NCBI GenBank assembly: GCA_916988195.3
Contig: CAKASQ030000017.1
Span: 185,012-249,011, forward strand
Direction: 5' to 3'
DNA from: Oscillospiraceae bacterium
GTDB taxonomy: Bacteria > Bacillota > Clostridia > Oscillospirales > Oscillospiraceae
DNA length: 64,000 nt
Of this stretch, positions 1 through 8,826 are shown piece by piece. Both the position numbers and the translations under genes were made by a program. The notes below the pieces were generated by a model. It worked only from the letters and a program-made list of their open reading frames with translations. It did no database searches and was not told the DNA's origin. Within the stretch, counting starts at the first letter, position 1. The number at the start of each line of letters is the position of its first letter.

Positions 1-1744
1 TTGCCGTCAGCGTCACGCGGTCGTCCGCGATGGCAAGATCCTTGCTGCTGGTGATTTCAATTTTACTAATGGTGGCCTCGTCGCTGAGCTTTGCCGTCGC
101 TGTGACCTGCAAGGACGACGTAGCATTGAGCTGGCTGTAATCATAGATCGTACCGTCCTCGTCCTCGCTCATAACAAGGCCGTAGACTGTTGCTGTACCG
201 TCGTTATTCTTTCGTGCTGTTCTCCACTCCACCGGAACGTAGATCGTTTCATTTTCCGTAGTGGTAGCACTGATATAGCGGTACGCAGAAGAGGAGCTGT
301 TCATCTGATCGACAATTTCCTGTGTCGAACCATCGCGGACAGTCGGGGACAACTTGCTGGTATTGCTCAGTGACTTGACATAGACCACTTTGCTCGCCGC
401 GTTGATCTTCATGGTCAGCTCGTCCGACTTGCCGCCGAGTTCAACCTTGATCGTAAATGTACCAGCTCTCTTTGCCTTCAGCGTAACAGCCTTGCCAGTC
501 GCAACCGTGTTATCGTCAACGTCGATTTTGCTGTCAGCGTTTTTTTCGTATGCGACGAAATCGGAACCGCTTGTGATCGTCCACTTTGCGCTTACTGCGT
601 CGCCCTTGTTAGCGTCCGGCGTAACCTTCACGGAAAGGTTGAGCTTGCCGTTGTTATTCATCTGGCCGTCGTCAATGAGCGCCTTATCATCGGTGTAAGT
701 GCCCTCAATCGCGACCTTGCGAATGTTGCTGACGATGTTTACAATAACTACCGCAGACTCTGTGCCAAGCTTTGCCTTCAGCACAGCCACGCCAGAGCGC
801 TCGAATCGGAAGGTTGCCGCTTTTGTTTTTGCGTCCACCTTCTCGAACGTAACATCCGCCGGAGTCTCGTCCTCAAGACCGTAAGTCTCAAGATTCTTGG
901 CATCGTTCACGACCCATTTAACATCAGAGACATTTCCGAGCGTGGAATCGGCGCTCGGAGTCAGAGTCAGTGTATCGTCCACGGACGCACTTAACGTCCC
1001 GTCTTTCACTTCATCCGTTCTATAGTTGCTCTGGGAAATGACCTCAGTGCCTTTCTTGAGCGTCAGAACGCCGCTTCTTCCCGTGATGACCATGTAGGAA
1101 GTCGTCTTTTCAGTGCTTCTGCCCTGATCGATCGTAACGTACAGCGTTGTTGTTCCTTCGCCCACCGCCGTAACCGTAAAATACGGCTTCTTTGCGCTGT
1201 AGCCCGTCTCGTTAATCTCAGCTGTCGCGATTGTTTTGTCATCCGTCGAAACGCTAATCAAAGCAGGGTTGCCGGTATAGCCGGTAAAATAGACGTTCGC
1301 ACCGCCCGCTGTCGCACGCAGAGAGTTTGTAATTATTGTGCCGCTTTCATCCGTCAACGTGATGCTTTTCGCATTGTCGAAGACTTTATAGTAGCGCACA
1401 GTGTCCGTCAAATCAGCATTTTTGCAGCTGAAGACAGCTTTCACCACGCCCCAAGTGCCGTTCTTATATGTAGCATCTTTCGCTGTAATCAACCCCGTTT
1501 TGGAATTGAACGAAACATACTTTGTGGTCTTGCTTTCTGTGCTGCCAAAGACCTCATAGAATGTAGCAGTCAGCGTATGATTGCCCGTGCATTTGGGGAC
1601 GTCTGATGACGTCTGTCCATCATATAGTACGATAGGGTCATCCGCCGACTTTCCAGTTCCTGCCGCCGAGACAGCGGGAACCATTGCGAGCACCATCGTC
1701 ATCACGAGGAGCGCGCATAAGAGTCTGCTCAATTTCTTCTTCAT
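1..1744 (-). CDS. Secreted Ig-like repeat protein, C-terminus outside window
   Basis: The reading frame is open from an ATG at 1744 to the window edge, giving about 580 residues. The N-terminus (MKKKLSRLLCALLVMTMVLA) is a typical signal peptide ending near VSAAG. The rest is rich in Thr, Ser, Asp and Lys with repeated beta-strand patterns such as 'GVLTLKKGTEVI' and 'ATAKLSDEATISKIEIT', as in bacterial Ig-like (Big_2) surface proteins. A GAGAGGTG ribosome binding site precedes the start. It is probably an exported surface or S-layer-type protein; SLH domains, if any, would lie in the missing C-terminus. The ligand is not known. Confidence 0.8.
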   Translation of the reverse strand, partial: MKKKLSRLLCALLVMTMVLAMVPAVSAAGTGKSADDPIVLYDGQTSSDVPKCTGNHTLTATFYEVFGSTESKTTKYVSFNSKTGLITAKDATYKNGTWGVVKAVFSCKNADLTDTVRYYKVFDNAKSITLTDESGTIITNSLRATAGGANVYFTGYTGNPALISVSTDDKTIATAEINETGYSAKKPYFTVTAVGEGTTTLYVTIDQGRSTEKTTSYMVITGRSGVLTLKKGTEVISQSNYRTDEVKDGTLSASVDDTLTLTPSADSTLGNVSDVKWVVNDAKNLETYGLEDETPADVTFEKVDAKTKAATFRFERSGVAVLKAKLGTESAVVIVNIVSNIRKVAIEGTYTDDKALIDDGQMNNNGKLNLSVKVTPDANKGDAVSAKWTITSGSDFVAYEKNADSKIDVDDNTVATGKAVTLKAKRAGTFTIKVELGGKSDELTMKINAASKVVYVKSLSNTSKLSPTVRDGSTQEIVDQMNSSSSAYRYISATTTENETIYVPVEWRTARKNNDGTATVYGLVMSEDEDGTIYDYSQLNATSSLQVTATAKLSDEATISKIEITSSKDLAIADDRVTLTA

Positions 1745-1802
1745 AAAGAACACCTCTCAATTTCCTTCCATTTTCCCGCTTCTGCGGGGATTGTTCTTTC
1801 TA

Positions 1803-1830
1803 AGTTTACCATAAAAATTAAAATTTGCAA
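1803..1830 (-). promoter_or_regulatory. Promoter of the Ig-like protein gene
   Basis: On the minus strand TTGCAA (-35, 1825-1830) and TAAACT (-10, 1803-1808) are 16 bp apart, with TATGG extending the -10. The 5' leader has a small CCCCGC/GCGGG hairpin before the ribosome binding site. Confidence 0.6.
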
Positions 1831-1984
1831 CTATTTTGTGGAGATTTAAGAGAAATTAAGATTCTGAACCCCTTGACTACAAGCGCTTGTGGTTCTTTTC
1901 GCGTTTCAGCACAATTTGTATCCATTTGTTTTATATTTGTTACATTTTTGTTTCAATTAAGTTTCCTGTATTTTCTAATTCAAG

Positions 1985-2016
1985 AAAAAACCGGGCGGAT
2001 TTTCCATCCACCCGGT
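1985..2016 (-). terminator. Terminator downstream of prfC
   Basis: Reading the minus strand, a CCGGGTGGAT / ATCCGCCCGG stem (one G-U pair, plus positions 1991-2015) is followed by six T. It lies after the prfC stop, beyond the repeat pair at 2069-2148. Confidence 0.8.
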
Positions 2017-2068
2017 CAAAAATATTTGTGAATTTTTTGTGAACAACGCAAAATCATCGTACACCACA

Positions 2069-2148
2069 GATGGGCCGATGTGGGCATCGGCCCCTACAAA
2101 CACGTGATGTCAGATGGCTGCGTAGGGGTCGATGCCCACATCGACCCA
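2069..2148. repeat. Two half copies of the CGTAGGGG repeat, head to head
   Basis: Two hairpin-forming units, 2069-2097 (ending CCCCTAC) and 2121-2148 (starting CGTAGGGG), each hold a stem such as GGGCCGATG/CATCGGCCC. Their CGTAGGGG ends face each other, the opposite of the complete copies at 8423, 28098, 28228 and 43623. Confidence 0.8.
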
Positions 2149-2154
2149 CGTACC

Positions 2155-3744
2155 TTACCAGTTCTGCGCCGTTTCGGAGAGCTCGAGGCCGGGATTGCGC
2201 TTGATCGTGTAATCGATCGACCAGTTGGACGCGAAGACGAGAAGGCTTCTTCCCTTGTAGTCCTCCAAGAGCTCCACGTCGGAAGACAGGTTCAAATCCT
2301 TGAGATCGGCCACTGGCGCTTTGTCGATGAACCGGAGATACTCATAGGGAAGTCCTTCCATCCGCAGATCCACGCCGTACTCGCCCTTCATGCGGTACTG
2401 GAACACGTCAAATTGCAGCGTGCCGACCACGCCCACGATGACCTCCTCCATGCCGGAATTCGGCAGCTTGAAGATCTGGATTGCGCCCTCCTGCGCAATC
2501 TGCTCCGTGCCCTTGATGAACTGCTTGCGCTTCATCGAGTCTTTGGGGCTCACGCGCGAGAAATGCTCGGGTGCGAAGGTCGGAATGCCGCCGAATTTGA
2601 ATTTCTTGCCTGGCGTGCAGATCGTGTCGCCGATGGAGAAAATGCCGGGGTCAAACACGCCGATGATGTCGCCCGCGTACGCCTCGTCGACGATTTCGCG
2701 CTCAGAGGCCATCAGCTGCTGCGGCTGGGAAAGGCGCATTTTTTTGTTTCCCTGCACGTGATAATATTCCGCGTCGCGCTCGAACTTGCCAGAGCAGATG
2801 CGCATAAAGGCAAGCCGGTCGCGGTGGGCTTTGTTCATGTTTGCCTGGATTTTAAAAACGAAGGCCGAAAAATCGGGGCTGAACGTGTCAATGACGCCGC
2901 AGTCTGCCACGCGGGGCAGGGGACTTGGCGTCATGCGCAGAAACTCTTCGAGGAACGGCTCCACGCCGAAGTTCGTAAGCGCCGAGCCAAAGAACACTGG
3001 AGAGAGCGCGCCGCGCTGCACTTCCTCCATGTCGAACTCGCGTCCCGCGCCAAGCAGCTCCACATCGTCCTTTAATTGCGCGTGCCGCTTCTCGCCGATG
3101 AGCTCGGAAACCTTGGCATCGTCGAGGTCGATTTCCAGCTTGTCCGCCCGGTTCTTGCCCGATACGCCCGAGAAGAACAGCAGCTGTCCGGCTCTGCGGT
3201 CGTACACGCCCTGAAATTCCTTGCCCGAGCCGATCGGCCAGTTGCAGGCGTAGGTCTCAATGCCGAGCTCGTTCTCGAGCTCATCGAGCAGGTCGAACGG
3301 GTCGCGCGACTCGCGGTCCATTTTGTTGATGAACGTAAAAATCGGAATGTGGCGCATCGCGCAGACCTTGAAGAGTTTTCTCGTCTGGGGCTCCACGCCT
3401 TTCGCGCCGTCAATCACCATGACTGCCGAGTCCGCGGCCATGAGCGTGCGGTACGTGTCCTCCGAGAAGTCTTGGTGTCCCGGGGTATCCAGAATATTGA
3501 TGCAGTAGCCCTCATACTGGAACTGCATGACGGAGGACGTGACCGAAATGCCGCGCTGCTTTTCGATCTCCATCCAGTCGGAGACCGCCGCACGCGAATT
3601 CTTCTTGCCCTTGACCGCGCCCGCCTGCGCAATCGCCCCGCCGTAGAGCAGGAACTTTTCAGTCAGCGTCGTTTTACCGGCGTCGGGGTGCGAGATGATC
3701 GCAAACGTTCTGCGCCGGGAGATTTCTTCTTTCAGGGTAGCCAT
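2155..3744 (-). CDS. prfC: Peptide chain release factor 3
   Basis: This 529-residue GTPase recycles RF1/RF2 from the ribosome after peptide release. Near the N-terminus are the translation-GTPase motifs: P-loop SHPDAGKT (about 18-25), the DTPGH G3 motif (about 86-90) and NKMD (G4, about 140-143). The RF3-type insertion and C-terminal domain follow, and the length is normal for RF3 rather than EF-G. It stands alone, with its own promoter (3837-3865) and a terminator at 1985-2016. Nothing looks damaged. Confidence 0.96.
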   Translation of the reverse strand: MATLKEEISRRRTFAIISHPDAGKTTLTEKFLLYGGAIAQAGAVKGKKNSRAAVSDWMEIEKQRGISVTSSVMQFQYEGYCINILDTPGHQDFSEDTYRTLMAADSAVMVIDGAKGVEPQTRKLFKVCAMRHIPIFTFINKMDRESRDPFDLLDELENELGIETYACNWPIGSGKEFQGVYDRRAGQLLFFSGVSGKNRADKLEIDLDDAKVSELIGEKRHAQLKDDVELLGAGREFDMEEVQRGALSPVFFGSALTNFGVEPFLEEFLRMTPSPLPRVADCGVIDTFSPDFSAFVFKIQANMNKAHRDRLAFMRICSGKFERDAEYYHVQGNKKMRLSQPQQLMASEREIVDEAYAGDIIGVFDPGIFSIGDTICTPGKKFKFGGIPTFAPEHFSRVSPKDSMKRKQFIKGTEQIAQEGAIQIFKLPNSGMEEVIVGVVGTLQFDVFQYRMKGEYGVDLRMEGLPYEYLRFIDKAPVADLKDLNLSSDVELLEDYKGRSLLVFASNWSIDYTIKRNPGLELSETAQNW

Positions 3745-3836
3745 GTATTCTCCTCCAAATTCTAGTTTCTTCGTTCCGTTCCAGCACGCTACATGGGTTT
3801 GCCCTCCAATAAATGAAATGATTTCACAACCAAGTT

Positions 3837-3865
3837 AGTTTATCACACCAAATCGCGTTTTACAA
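3837..3865 (-). promoter_or_regulatory. Promoter of prfC
   Basis: Minus-strand TTGTAA (3860-3865) and TAAACT (3837-3842) are separated by 17 bp, upstream of prfC. Confidence 0.6.
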
Positions 3866-3877
3866 CCGCAATCACGC

Positions 3878-3914
3878 AAAAAATGCCCCCGGCCAGCTTT
3901 TTGACCGGAGGCAC
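3878..3914 (-). terminator. Terminator of the 4605-to-3929 operon
   Basis: On the minus strand a GTGCCTCCGGTC / GGCCGGGGGCAT-type stem runs into six T, 14 bp after the stop of the membrane protein gene at 3929. Confidence 0.8.
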
Positions 3915-3928
3915 ATTTCCATTGACTT

Positions 3929-4288
3929 TTAGAAATAGTCCTTCATCGCGCGCGAGCTGCTCACGGCGTACCAGATCAGCACGGCCGCCTCCACGCCCCA
4001 CGGGATAAAGATCAGCGGGAACTCGAGAAGCGGCGGGTTGCACCGGTCATTGATGGCCGAAAACACGCCAAACAGGAAAATCACCAGTCCCAAAATGCCG
4101 AGCTTCGGCCGGATGATGCGGATATATGCGTCCTCGTCGACGCAGTCCTCGGGCTTTCTGTCCTTGGGCAGCAGAATACCGTTTTCAAACAGACGCTTTT
4201 CCCGCACCAGCCGGAACCAAGTGTACAGGCAGTATCCGCCGCAGAGGACGGAAATCAGATTCATCAGGTCGTTCATGGAATTGTTCAT
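3929..4288 (-). CDS. Small membrane protein, unknown function
   Basis: 119 residues starting MNNSMNDLMNLISVLCGG. Hydrophobic segments lie at about 7-22, 67-84 and 91-109 (LEFPLIFIPWGVEAAVLIWY), so three membrane passes are likely. The start overlaps the stop of the upstream gene in an ATGA, so the two are translationally coupled. A longer frame upstream overlaps that gene fully and is rejected as the start. I do not recognise the family. Confidence 0.75.
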   Translation of the reverse strand: MNNSMNDLMNLISVLCGGYCLYTWFRLVREKRLFENGILLPKDRKPEDCVDEDAYIRIIRPKLGILGLVIFLFGVFSAINDRCNPPLLEFPLIFIPWGVEAAVLIWYAVSSSRAMKDYF

Positions 4289-4605
4289 TGCTTGTCTTCT
4301 CCTTGTTCCTTCTCTTTCGGCTTTGTCATCTCTCTGGCACGCTTCAGCTCCGCGCGCACGTTGAAAATCAGAAGCGCCGCGCCCGTCAGGCCAAAGATAA
4401 CCCCGGCAATCAGGCTCACAATCTTCATCGTGGACCACGCAGCTTCCTGCACCGCGCTCGATATCAGCTGATAGGCCAGATACAGCAGGTACGTTCCTGC
4501 AAGCAGCTGAATCATCCGCCGCCGCTGGTCGATCTGCGCCTGCTTCTGCGTTTCCGCATCATTCGCGGGCTCCATTTGCTTCTTCTCGCGTTCGTTTTCG
4601 TTCAT
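4285..4605 (-). CDS. Small membrane protein, unknown function
   Basis: 106 residues. A charged N-terminus (MNENEREKKQMEP) and a Lys/Glu-rich C-terminus flank two hydrophobic segments (about 32-50 and 61-80). It is the first gene of a two-gene unit with the ATGA-overlapping downstream membrane protein, and begins 4 bp after the NAD diphosphatase gene ends, so it may be co-transcribed with nudC and alaX. Paired small membrane proteins suggest a complex, but this is inference. Confidence 0.75.
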   Translation of the reverse strand: MNENEREKKQMEPANDAETQKQAQIDQRRRMIQLLAGTYLLYLAYQLISSAVQEAAWSTMKIVSLIAGVIFGLTGAALLIFNVRAELKRAREMTKPKEKEQGEDKQ

Positions 4606-4608
4606 TTA

Positions 4609-5427
4609 TTACGCCAGTCCTTTCCGAAACTGCTCCATCATTTCGCCTGTCAGGCTGATACGGCTCTGGTCCTCGGGAATCTCGCTGCGATGGAACCAGC
4701 CTGCCTCCGCGAGCTCGTCCTCCTGCACGGTGATTTTGTCGCTGCCGTCAAGCTCGGCAAAAAAGCCGAAGAGCAGCGTGTCTGTAAACGTCCACGGCTG
4801 AGATTTATAAAACCGCAGGTTCTTTACGCGCAGCCCCGTCTCCTCGAGCACTTCGCGGTGCACCGTCTCCTCGATCGACTCGCCGATCTCATTAAATCCT
4901 GCGACGAGCGCATAGTGCTTGAAGGGGCGGTCCTTGTAGCGCGTGAGCACCAGCCGGTCACCGTCGTGAATTGCGACAATGACCGCCGGGCAGATTTTGG
5001 GGTAAACCGTATTTCCGCACGCGGGGCAGACCATCGCCCGCTCGATCTTGCTCTTTTCCATGGGCCTGCCGCACCGGCCGCAGAAGCGTTGGCTCGAATA
5101 CCAGCGATACAGGCTCTCCCCCGCTGCCGCCGCCATGAGCGCGGGCCCAAGGGCGAGGCTGCGGAGCTTTCCGGTATCTAAGTAAGAAAAGCCGTCTTTT
5201 TCTTCAAATTCCGCGTCCGAGAGCAGATAGTCCGCCCGCTCGTCGATGGAAAACGCGTATTGCAGGGCGTCGGCGGCTACATCCTTCACGCGCGGCAAGA
5301 CGAGGTTCCGGTCTTCTACCTTGCAGTAGAGCGTCCTTCCCCGGTAACAGAGCACAAAATCGTCCGCGTCCGGCGCCTTCCATGACATCTGGTTCCGATA
5401 AATATGCGGCGCAATATCCTGCAGCAT
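4609..5427 (-). CDS. nudC: NAD+ diphosphatase / mRNA decapping Nudix hydrolase
   Basis: 272 residues. The central zinc ribbon has the pairs CGRCG and CPACG. The Nudix box follows (GFNEIGESIEET then REVLEETG), and the C-terminal part has the NudC-type QPWTF motif. NudC enzymes hydrolyse NAD(H) to NMN and AMP and can remove NAD caps from RNA. The start at 5427 is chosen because AAAGGAGA lies 6 bp upstream; an upstream in-frame extension overlaps alaX. The gene follows alaX by 19 bp, so they are probably co-transcribed. Confidence 0.92.
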   Translation of the reverse strand: MLQDIAPHIYRNQMSWKAPDADDFVLCYRGRTLYCKVEDRNLVLPRVKDVAADALQYAFSIDERADYLLSDAEFEEKDGFSYLDTGKLRSLALGPALMAAAAGESLYRWYSSQRFCGRCGRPMEKSKIERAMVCPACGNTVYPKICPAVIVAIHDGDRLVLTRYKDRPFKHYALVAGFNEIGESIEETVHREVLEETGLRVKNLRFYKSQPWTFTDTLLFGFFAELDGSDKITVQEDELAEAGWFHRSEIPEDQSRISLTGEMMEQFRKGLA

Positions 5428-5446
5428 GTCGATTCTCCTTTCTGTA

Positions 5447-6601
5447 TCACCCGAGCGAGGCAAAAAACGCCTCAAGCTGCGCGCGCGATGCCTGCACCGA
5501 GCCCTGCGCGAAAAACGGCTTGCCGCCGCCTCGTCCATTGCATGCGGCATTGAGCGCCTTGACCGTTTCCCGAAGGTCACCGTCTTTTTTGCACAGCGCG
5601 TATTTATAACCCGTTTCGTCGTCTCCCGCAAAAATCGCGATTCTTCCCGTGCAGCCTGCAAGGATCGCGTCTGCAAACCTGCGCACCGCATCTGGGCCCA
5701 TGGCGCTCTCAAACAGCAGCACGTCGTTTTCTCCCGCGTAGGCCTTCGCTTTCAGGGAAAACAGTTCGTTCTCTACCTGCGATACGCGGTATTTGACGCT
5801 GGCGAGCTCCTCTGCCATTCTTTCCGCCGCAGCGTTCGTCTCGGTGGGCTTCGCGGAAAGCAGGGCGGAATTTTTCCGGTTCTGTTCCATGAGCCGGTTC
5901 ACATATTCATACGCGCGCATGCCGCAGAGAATTTCCAGCCGCACGCCCTCATGGAACTTCACGCAGGAGAAAATCTTGATAAGCCCGATCTCACCCGTCC
6001 TTGTCACATGTGTCCCGCAGCAGGCGCAAATATCGGCGTTTTCAATCGTCACAATCCGCACATCTCCCGTGAGCACCTTTTTGCTCCGGTACGGAATCTG
6101 CTCGAGCTCCTGCGCGGAGGGGAATGTAATTTTGATTTCGCGGTTTTCCCAGACGACCTCGTTCGCCTCGCGCTCGACAGCCTTCAGGTCTTCCTCCGTA
6201 AGCACGCCGGAAAAGTCGATCGTCACCATGTCGGCCCCCATGTGGAAGCCCACGTTGTCGTAGCCGAAACGGCGGTGGACAATGCCGGAGAGAATGTGCT
6301 CGCCGGAGTGCAGCTGCATGAGGCTGAGCCTGCGCTCCCAGTCGATTCGTCCCTCAACGTTGCTTCCAACATCCAGCGGCTTTTCGCAGTAGTGGACGAT
6401 TTCGCCGTTTGCTTCATGCGTATCCGTCACGCGAACGTCCGCAAGATAGCCGGTATCGCCCGGCTGGCCGCCGCCCTCGGGGTAAAAGGCCGTTTTGTCC
6501 AGCACTACGTCGAACCCGTGCTTTCCCGCCGCGCAGGACAGAACCTTCGCCTGAAATGTCTTGCAGTATACATTCTCATAAAAGAGCTTTTCTGTTGCCA
6601 T
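5447..6601 (-). CDS. Alanyl-tRNA editing protein, AlaX long form
   Basis: 384 residues related to the editing half of AlaRS. It has the zinc/active-site motif HSGEH (H98, H102) and CxxxH (C194, H198), with a glycine-rich DHHA1 ending (CNGRGGGKPFFAQG). Such free-standing AlaX proteins hydrolyse Ser- or Gly-tRNA(Ala) in trans. It acts with the alaS gene at 34733, which also has its own editing domain. It is the first gene of the alaX-nudC run. Confidence 0.93.
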   Translation of the reverse strand: MATEKLFYENVYCKTFQAKVLSCAAGKHGFDVVLDKTAFYPEGGGQPGDTGYLADVRVTDTHEANGEIVHYCEKPLDVGSNVEGRIDWERRLSLMQLHSGEHILSGIVHRRFGYDNVGFHMGADMVTIDFSGVLTEEDLKAVEREANEVVWENREIKITFPSAQELEQIPYRSKKVLTGDVRIVTIENADICACCGTHVTRTGEIGLIKIFSCVKFHEGVRLEILCGMRAYEYVNRLMEQNRKNSALLSAKPTETNAAAERMAEELASVKYRVSQVENELFSLKAKAYAGENDVLLFESAMGPDAVRRFADAILAGCTGRIAIFAGDDETGYKYALCKKDGDLRETVKALNAACNGRGGGKPFFAQGSVQASRAQLEAFFASLG

Positions 6602-6720
6602 ATGCTTTCTCCCACCGCTTTGTTTTCTCTGCTATTTTATTGTATTCTAGCACATTACGCGCGGAAATCCAACTGGTATTTCCATTCTGCAATTTTTAAA
6701 CTTTTTTCCCGGGTTTCCGA

Positions 6721-6749
6721 TTGACAAACGTCAAGAAGTTTCATAATAT
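6721..6749 (+). promoter_or_regulatory. Promoter of mgtE
   Basis: TTGACA (6721-6726) and TAATAT (6744-6749) are separated by exactly 17 bp. Transcription would start near 6757, leaving a leader of about 210 nt before the mgtE ATG. Confidence 0.8.
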
Positions 6750-6752
6750 ATA

Positions 6753-6941
6753 TGGTGGGTCTTGATGCGGACAGCATTTTTTGACCACAACATATCTGAC
6801 CGAAAAAGGGGGAAAACAGAATGGACGCAGGAAGTAGTAGCGGCACATCAGCAGGCCGAAGTTGCTCCGGGCTCGAGCCGCCTTCGTGCGCGCCGTTCGC
6901 CCTTTGCTGATTTGCCTGCGACGTGTCTTACTTCCTAAGTA
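6753..6941 (+). ncRNA. Structured mgtE leader, possible riboswitch
   Basis: The leader contains paired elements: GTGGGTC/GACCAC (6753-6788), CGCAGG/CCTGCG (6826-6831 with 6915-6920), ATCAGCA/TGCTGAT (6847-6853 with 6905-6911) and CGAAG/CTTCG (6857-6861 with 6882-6886). A competing helix, GGAAGTA/TACTTCC (6830-6836 with 6929-6935), shares bases with the CGCAGG helix, so the two are mutually exclusive. I do not see the conserved M-box bases, nor those of a T-box or yybP-ykoY motif. Confidence 0.5.
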
Positions 6942-6965
6942 AAATCTTGTTAGGAGGAAAGACCT

Positions 6966-8345
6966 ATGGCAGAACATAATTTCTCCGTAGAGAACACGCT
7001 GACGCTTCTGCTCGACGACAAGAAGTATCACTCTCTGCGGGACATCCTCAGCACCATGAACCCCGCCGACATTGCCGCGGTTTTCGACGAGCTGCCCGAG
7101 AGCAAGCTCCCGCTTCTGTTCCGCCTGCTCCCCAAGGAGCTGGCGGCGGAGACGTTCGTCGAAATGGGAACAGACGCGCAGGCGCTGCTCATCCGCGGCT
7201 TTTCTGACAGCGAGCTCAAAGAGGTCATTGACGAGCTCTATGTCGACGACGCGGTTGACATCGTCGAAGAAATGCCGGCAAACGTCGTCCAGCGTATCTT
7301 AACGCAGGCCGACCCCGAGATGCGCAAGCAGATCAACGAGATTCTGCGCTATCCCGAGGATTCCGCCGGCTCGATCATGACCACCGAATACGTCTCCCTG
7401 CGGCCGAACATGACGGTCGGCGAAGCGATTCTCCGCATCCGCCGGACAGGCATCGACAAGGAGACGATCTACACCTGCTACGTGACGAAGGGCCACAAGT
7501 TAATTGGTCTCGTTTCGGTCAAGGACCTTCTTCTCTGCGAAGACGACAACGCGACGATCGAGTCCATCATGACCGACCACGTCATCACCGTGAACACGTT
7601 AGATGACCAGGAGCAGGTCGCGCAGATGTTCTCAAAATACGATTTTCTCGCGCTGCCTGTCGTCGACACCGAGAGCCGCCTCGTCGGCATCGTTACCTTC
7701 GACGACGCGATGGACGTCATGCAGGACGAGGCGACGGAGGATATGGAAAAGATGGCCGCTATGCTGCCGTCCGAGCATCCCTATCTTCGTTCCTCACCGT
7801 TTGAAATCTGGAAAAACCGCATTCCGTGGCTGATGCTGCTGATGATTTCGGCTACGCTCACGGGTCTGGTCATCACAAGCTTTGAAGACGCGCTGGGCGT
7901 GCTTCCGTGCCTGACGGCGTTCATCCCGATGCTGATGGACACGGGCGGCAACTCCGGCTCGCAGGCCTGTGTCACGGTCATCCGCGGTATCAGTCTGGAC
8001 GAGATCGAGTTCCGCGACATTTTCAAGGTTGTCTGGAAAGAGATCCGCGTGGCTGTGCTCTGCGGTATTTGCCTGGCTGTGGCCTGCTTCGCGAAGGTCA
8101 TGCTGGTCGACCATCTGCTCTTGCGGTCCGAATCGGTCAATGCGTGGGTCGCGCTCGTCGTGAGCCTTTCCATGGCCGTAACGGTCTTCCTTGCAAAGCT
8201 CGTCGGCGGCACGCTTCCGCTGCTGGCCAAGAAGCTCGGCTTCGACCCGGCAGTCATGGCCTCCCCGATCATCACGACGATCGTGGACTTCTTGTCCCTG
8301 CTCGTCTACTTCACCTTCGCAACCACCATTCTTCATATCGGCTAA
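6966..8345 (+). CDS. mgtE: Magnesium transporter MgtE
   Basis: 459 residues with the full MgtE layout: an N-terminal helical domain (LRDILSTMNPADIAAVFDEL), two CBS domains (about 135-255), a connecting helix and a five-helix membrane domain with the conserved MDTGGNSGSQ pore motif. It is a homodimeric Mg2+ channel of the cell membrane, gated by Mg2+ bound at the N and CBS domains. GGAGG sits upstream of the ATG. It is monocistronic, with its own promoter, structured leader and terminator, which points to control by metal level. Confidence 0.96.
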   Translation: MAEHNFSVENTLTLLLDDKKYHSLRDILSTMNPADIAAVFDELPESKLPLLFRLLPKELAAETFVEMGTDAQALLIRGFSDSELKEVIDELYVDDAVDIVEEMPANVVQRILTQADPEMRKQINEILRYPEDSAGSIMTTEYVSLRPNMTVGEAILRIRRTGIDKETIYTCYVTKGHKLIGLVSVKDLLLCEDDNATIESIMTDHVITVNTLDDQEQVAQMFSKYDFLALPVVDTESRLVGIVTFDDAMDVMQDEATEDMEKMAAMLPSEHPYLRSSPFEIWKNRIPWLMLLMISATLTGLVITSFEDALGVLPCLTAFIPMLMDTGGNSGSQACVTVIRGISLDEIEFRDIFKVVWKEIRVAVLCGICLAVACFAKVMLVDHLLLRSESVNAWVALVVSLSMAVTVFLAKLVGGTLPLLAKKLGFDPAVMASPIITTIVDFLSLLVYFTFATTILHIG

Positions 8346-8364
8346 AATTATCAAAAAAGCGATT

Positions 8365-8399
8365 GCGCCGCACGGAGTCCCGTGCGGCGCGTTTTGTTT
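8365..8399 (+). terminator. Terminator of mgtE
   Basis: A perfect GCGCCGCACGG / CCGTGCGGCGC stem (8365-8390) is followed by GTTTTGTTT. Confidence 0.93.
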
Positions 8400-8422
8400 G
8401 TATGGACAACGTACGTTTCTTT

Positions 8423-8528
8423 CGTAGGGGTCGATGCCCACATCGGCCCAAGGGAAGTTACGAATTCGCCGAAGATTTCCGTAAAAACGAATGATTCTGC
8501 CGGGGCGATGTACGCATCGCCCCCTACG
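8423..8528. repeat. CGTAGGGG-ended repeat, complete copy
   Basis: A 106-bp element starting CGTAGGGGTCGATG and ending CATCGCCCCCTACG, with a central GAATTCGCCGAAGATTTCC-like core shared with the copies at 28098, 28228 and 43623. Each end also forms its own hairpin. Confidence 0.85.
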
Positions 8529-8551
8529 CGTTTTCTGTGATTGCACTGATT

Positions 8552-8815
8552 CTACATGGGTACGGCAAACTGCGACAGATCGAGTCTCAGACCTGCAAAG
8601 CTCAGAAGCAGAATCAGAATGGCGGCTAATATGTAGATGCAGAAGAAGCTTCGGGCATAGTTCCGCTTATTGATGTTCCGGCTTGCCACTGCATGGGCAA
8701 TCAGAAAAATCCAGCCCACGAACGGCACTGCGTATAAAATGCTGAGCCCAAAATATGCCCACGGAGATAGCGGCCGGTAGGCCTCGGGCAGATACTGCTG
8801 TTCAAAATCGTTCAT
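8552..8815 (-). CDS. Small membrane protein, unknown function
   Basis: 87 residues with two hydrophobic helices (YFGLSILYAVPFVGWIFLIA and FFCIYILAAILILLLSFAG) joined by a basic loop. GAGGAGG lies just upstream of the ATG. It follows the flavin-type reductase gene by 11 bp and is probably co-transcribed with it. No specific function can be read from the sequence. Confidence 0.75.
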   Translation of the reverse strand: MNDFEQQYLPEAYRPLSPWAYFGLSILYAVPFVGWIFLIAHAVASRNINKRNYARSFFCIYILAAILILLLSFAGLRLDLSQFAVPM

Positions 8816-8826
8816 AGCTTTCCTCC

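Noticed and set aside
2080..3075. Long plus-strand open frame opposite prfC
   Set aside because: It is the antisense shadow of the GC-rich prfC gene, with His/Arg/Leu-rich composition and no ribosome site.
6757..6965. M-box, T-box or yybP-ykoY riboswitch call for the mgtE leader
   Set aside because: I could not find the conserved bases of any of these classes, so only a general structured leader is called.
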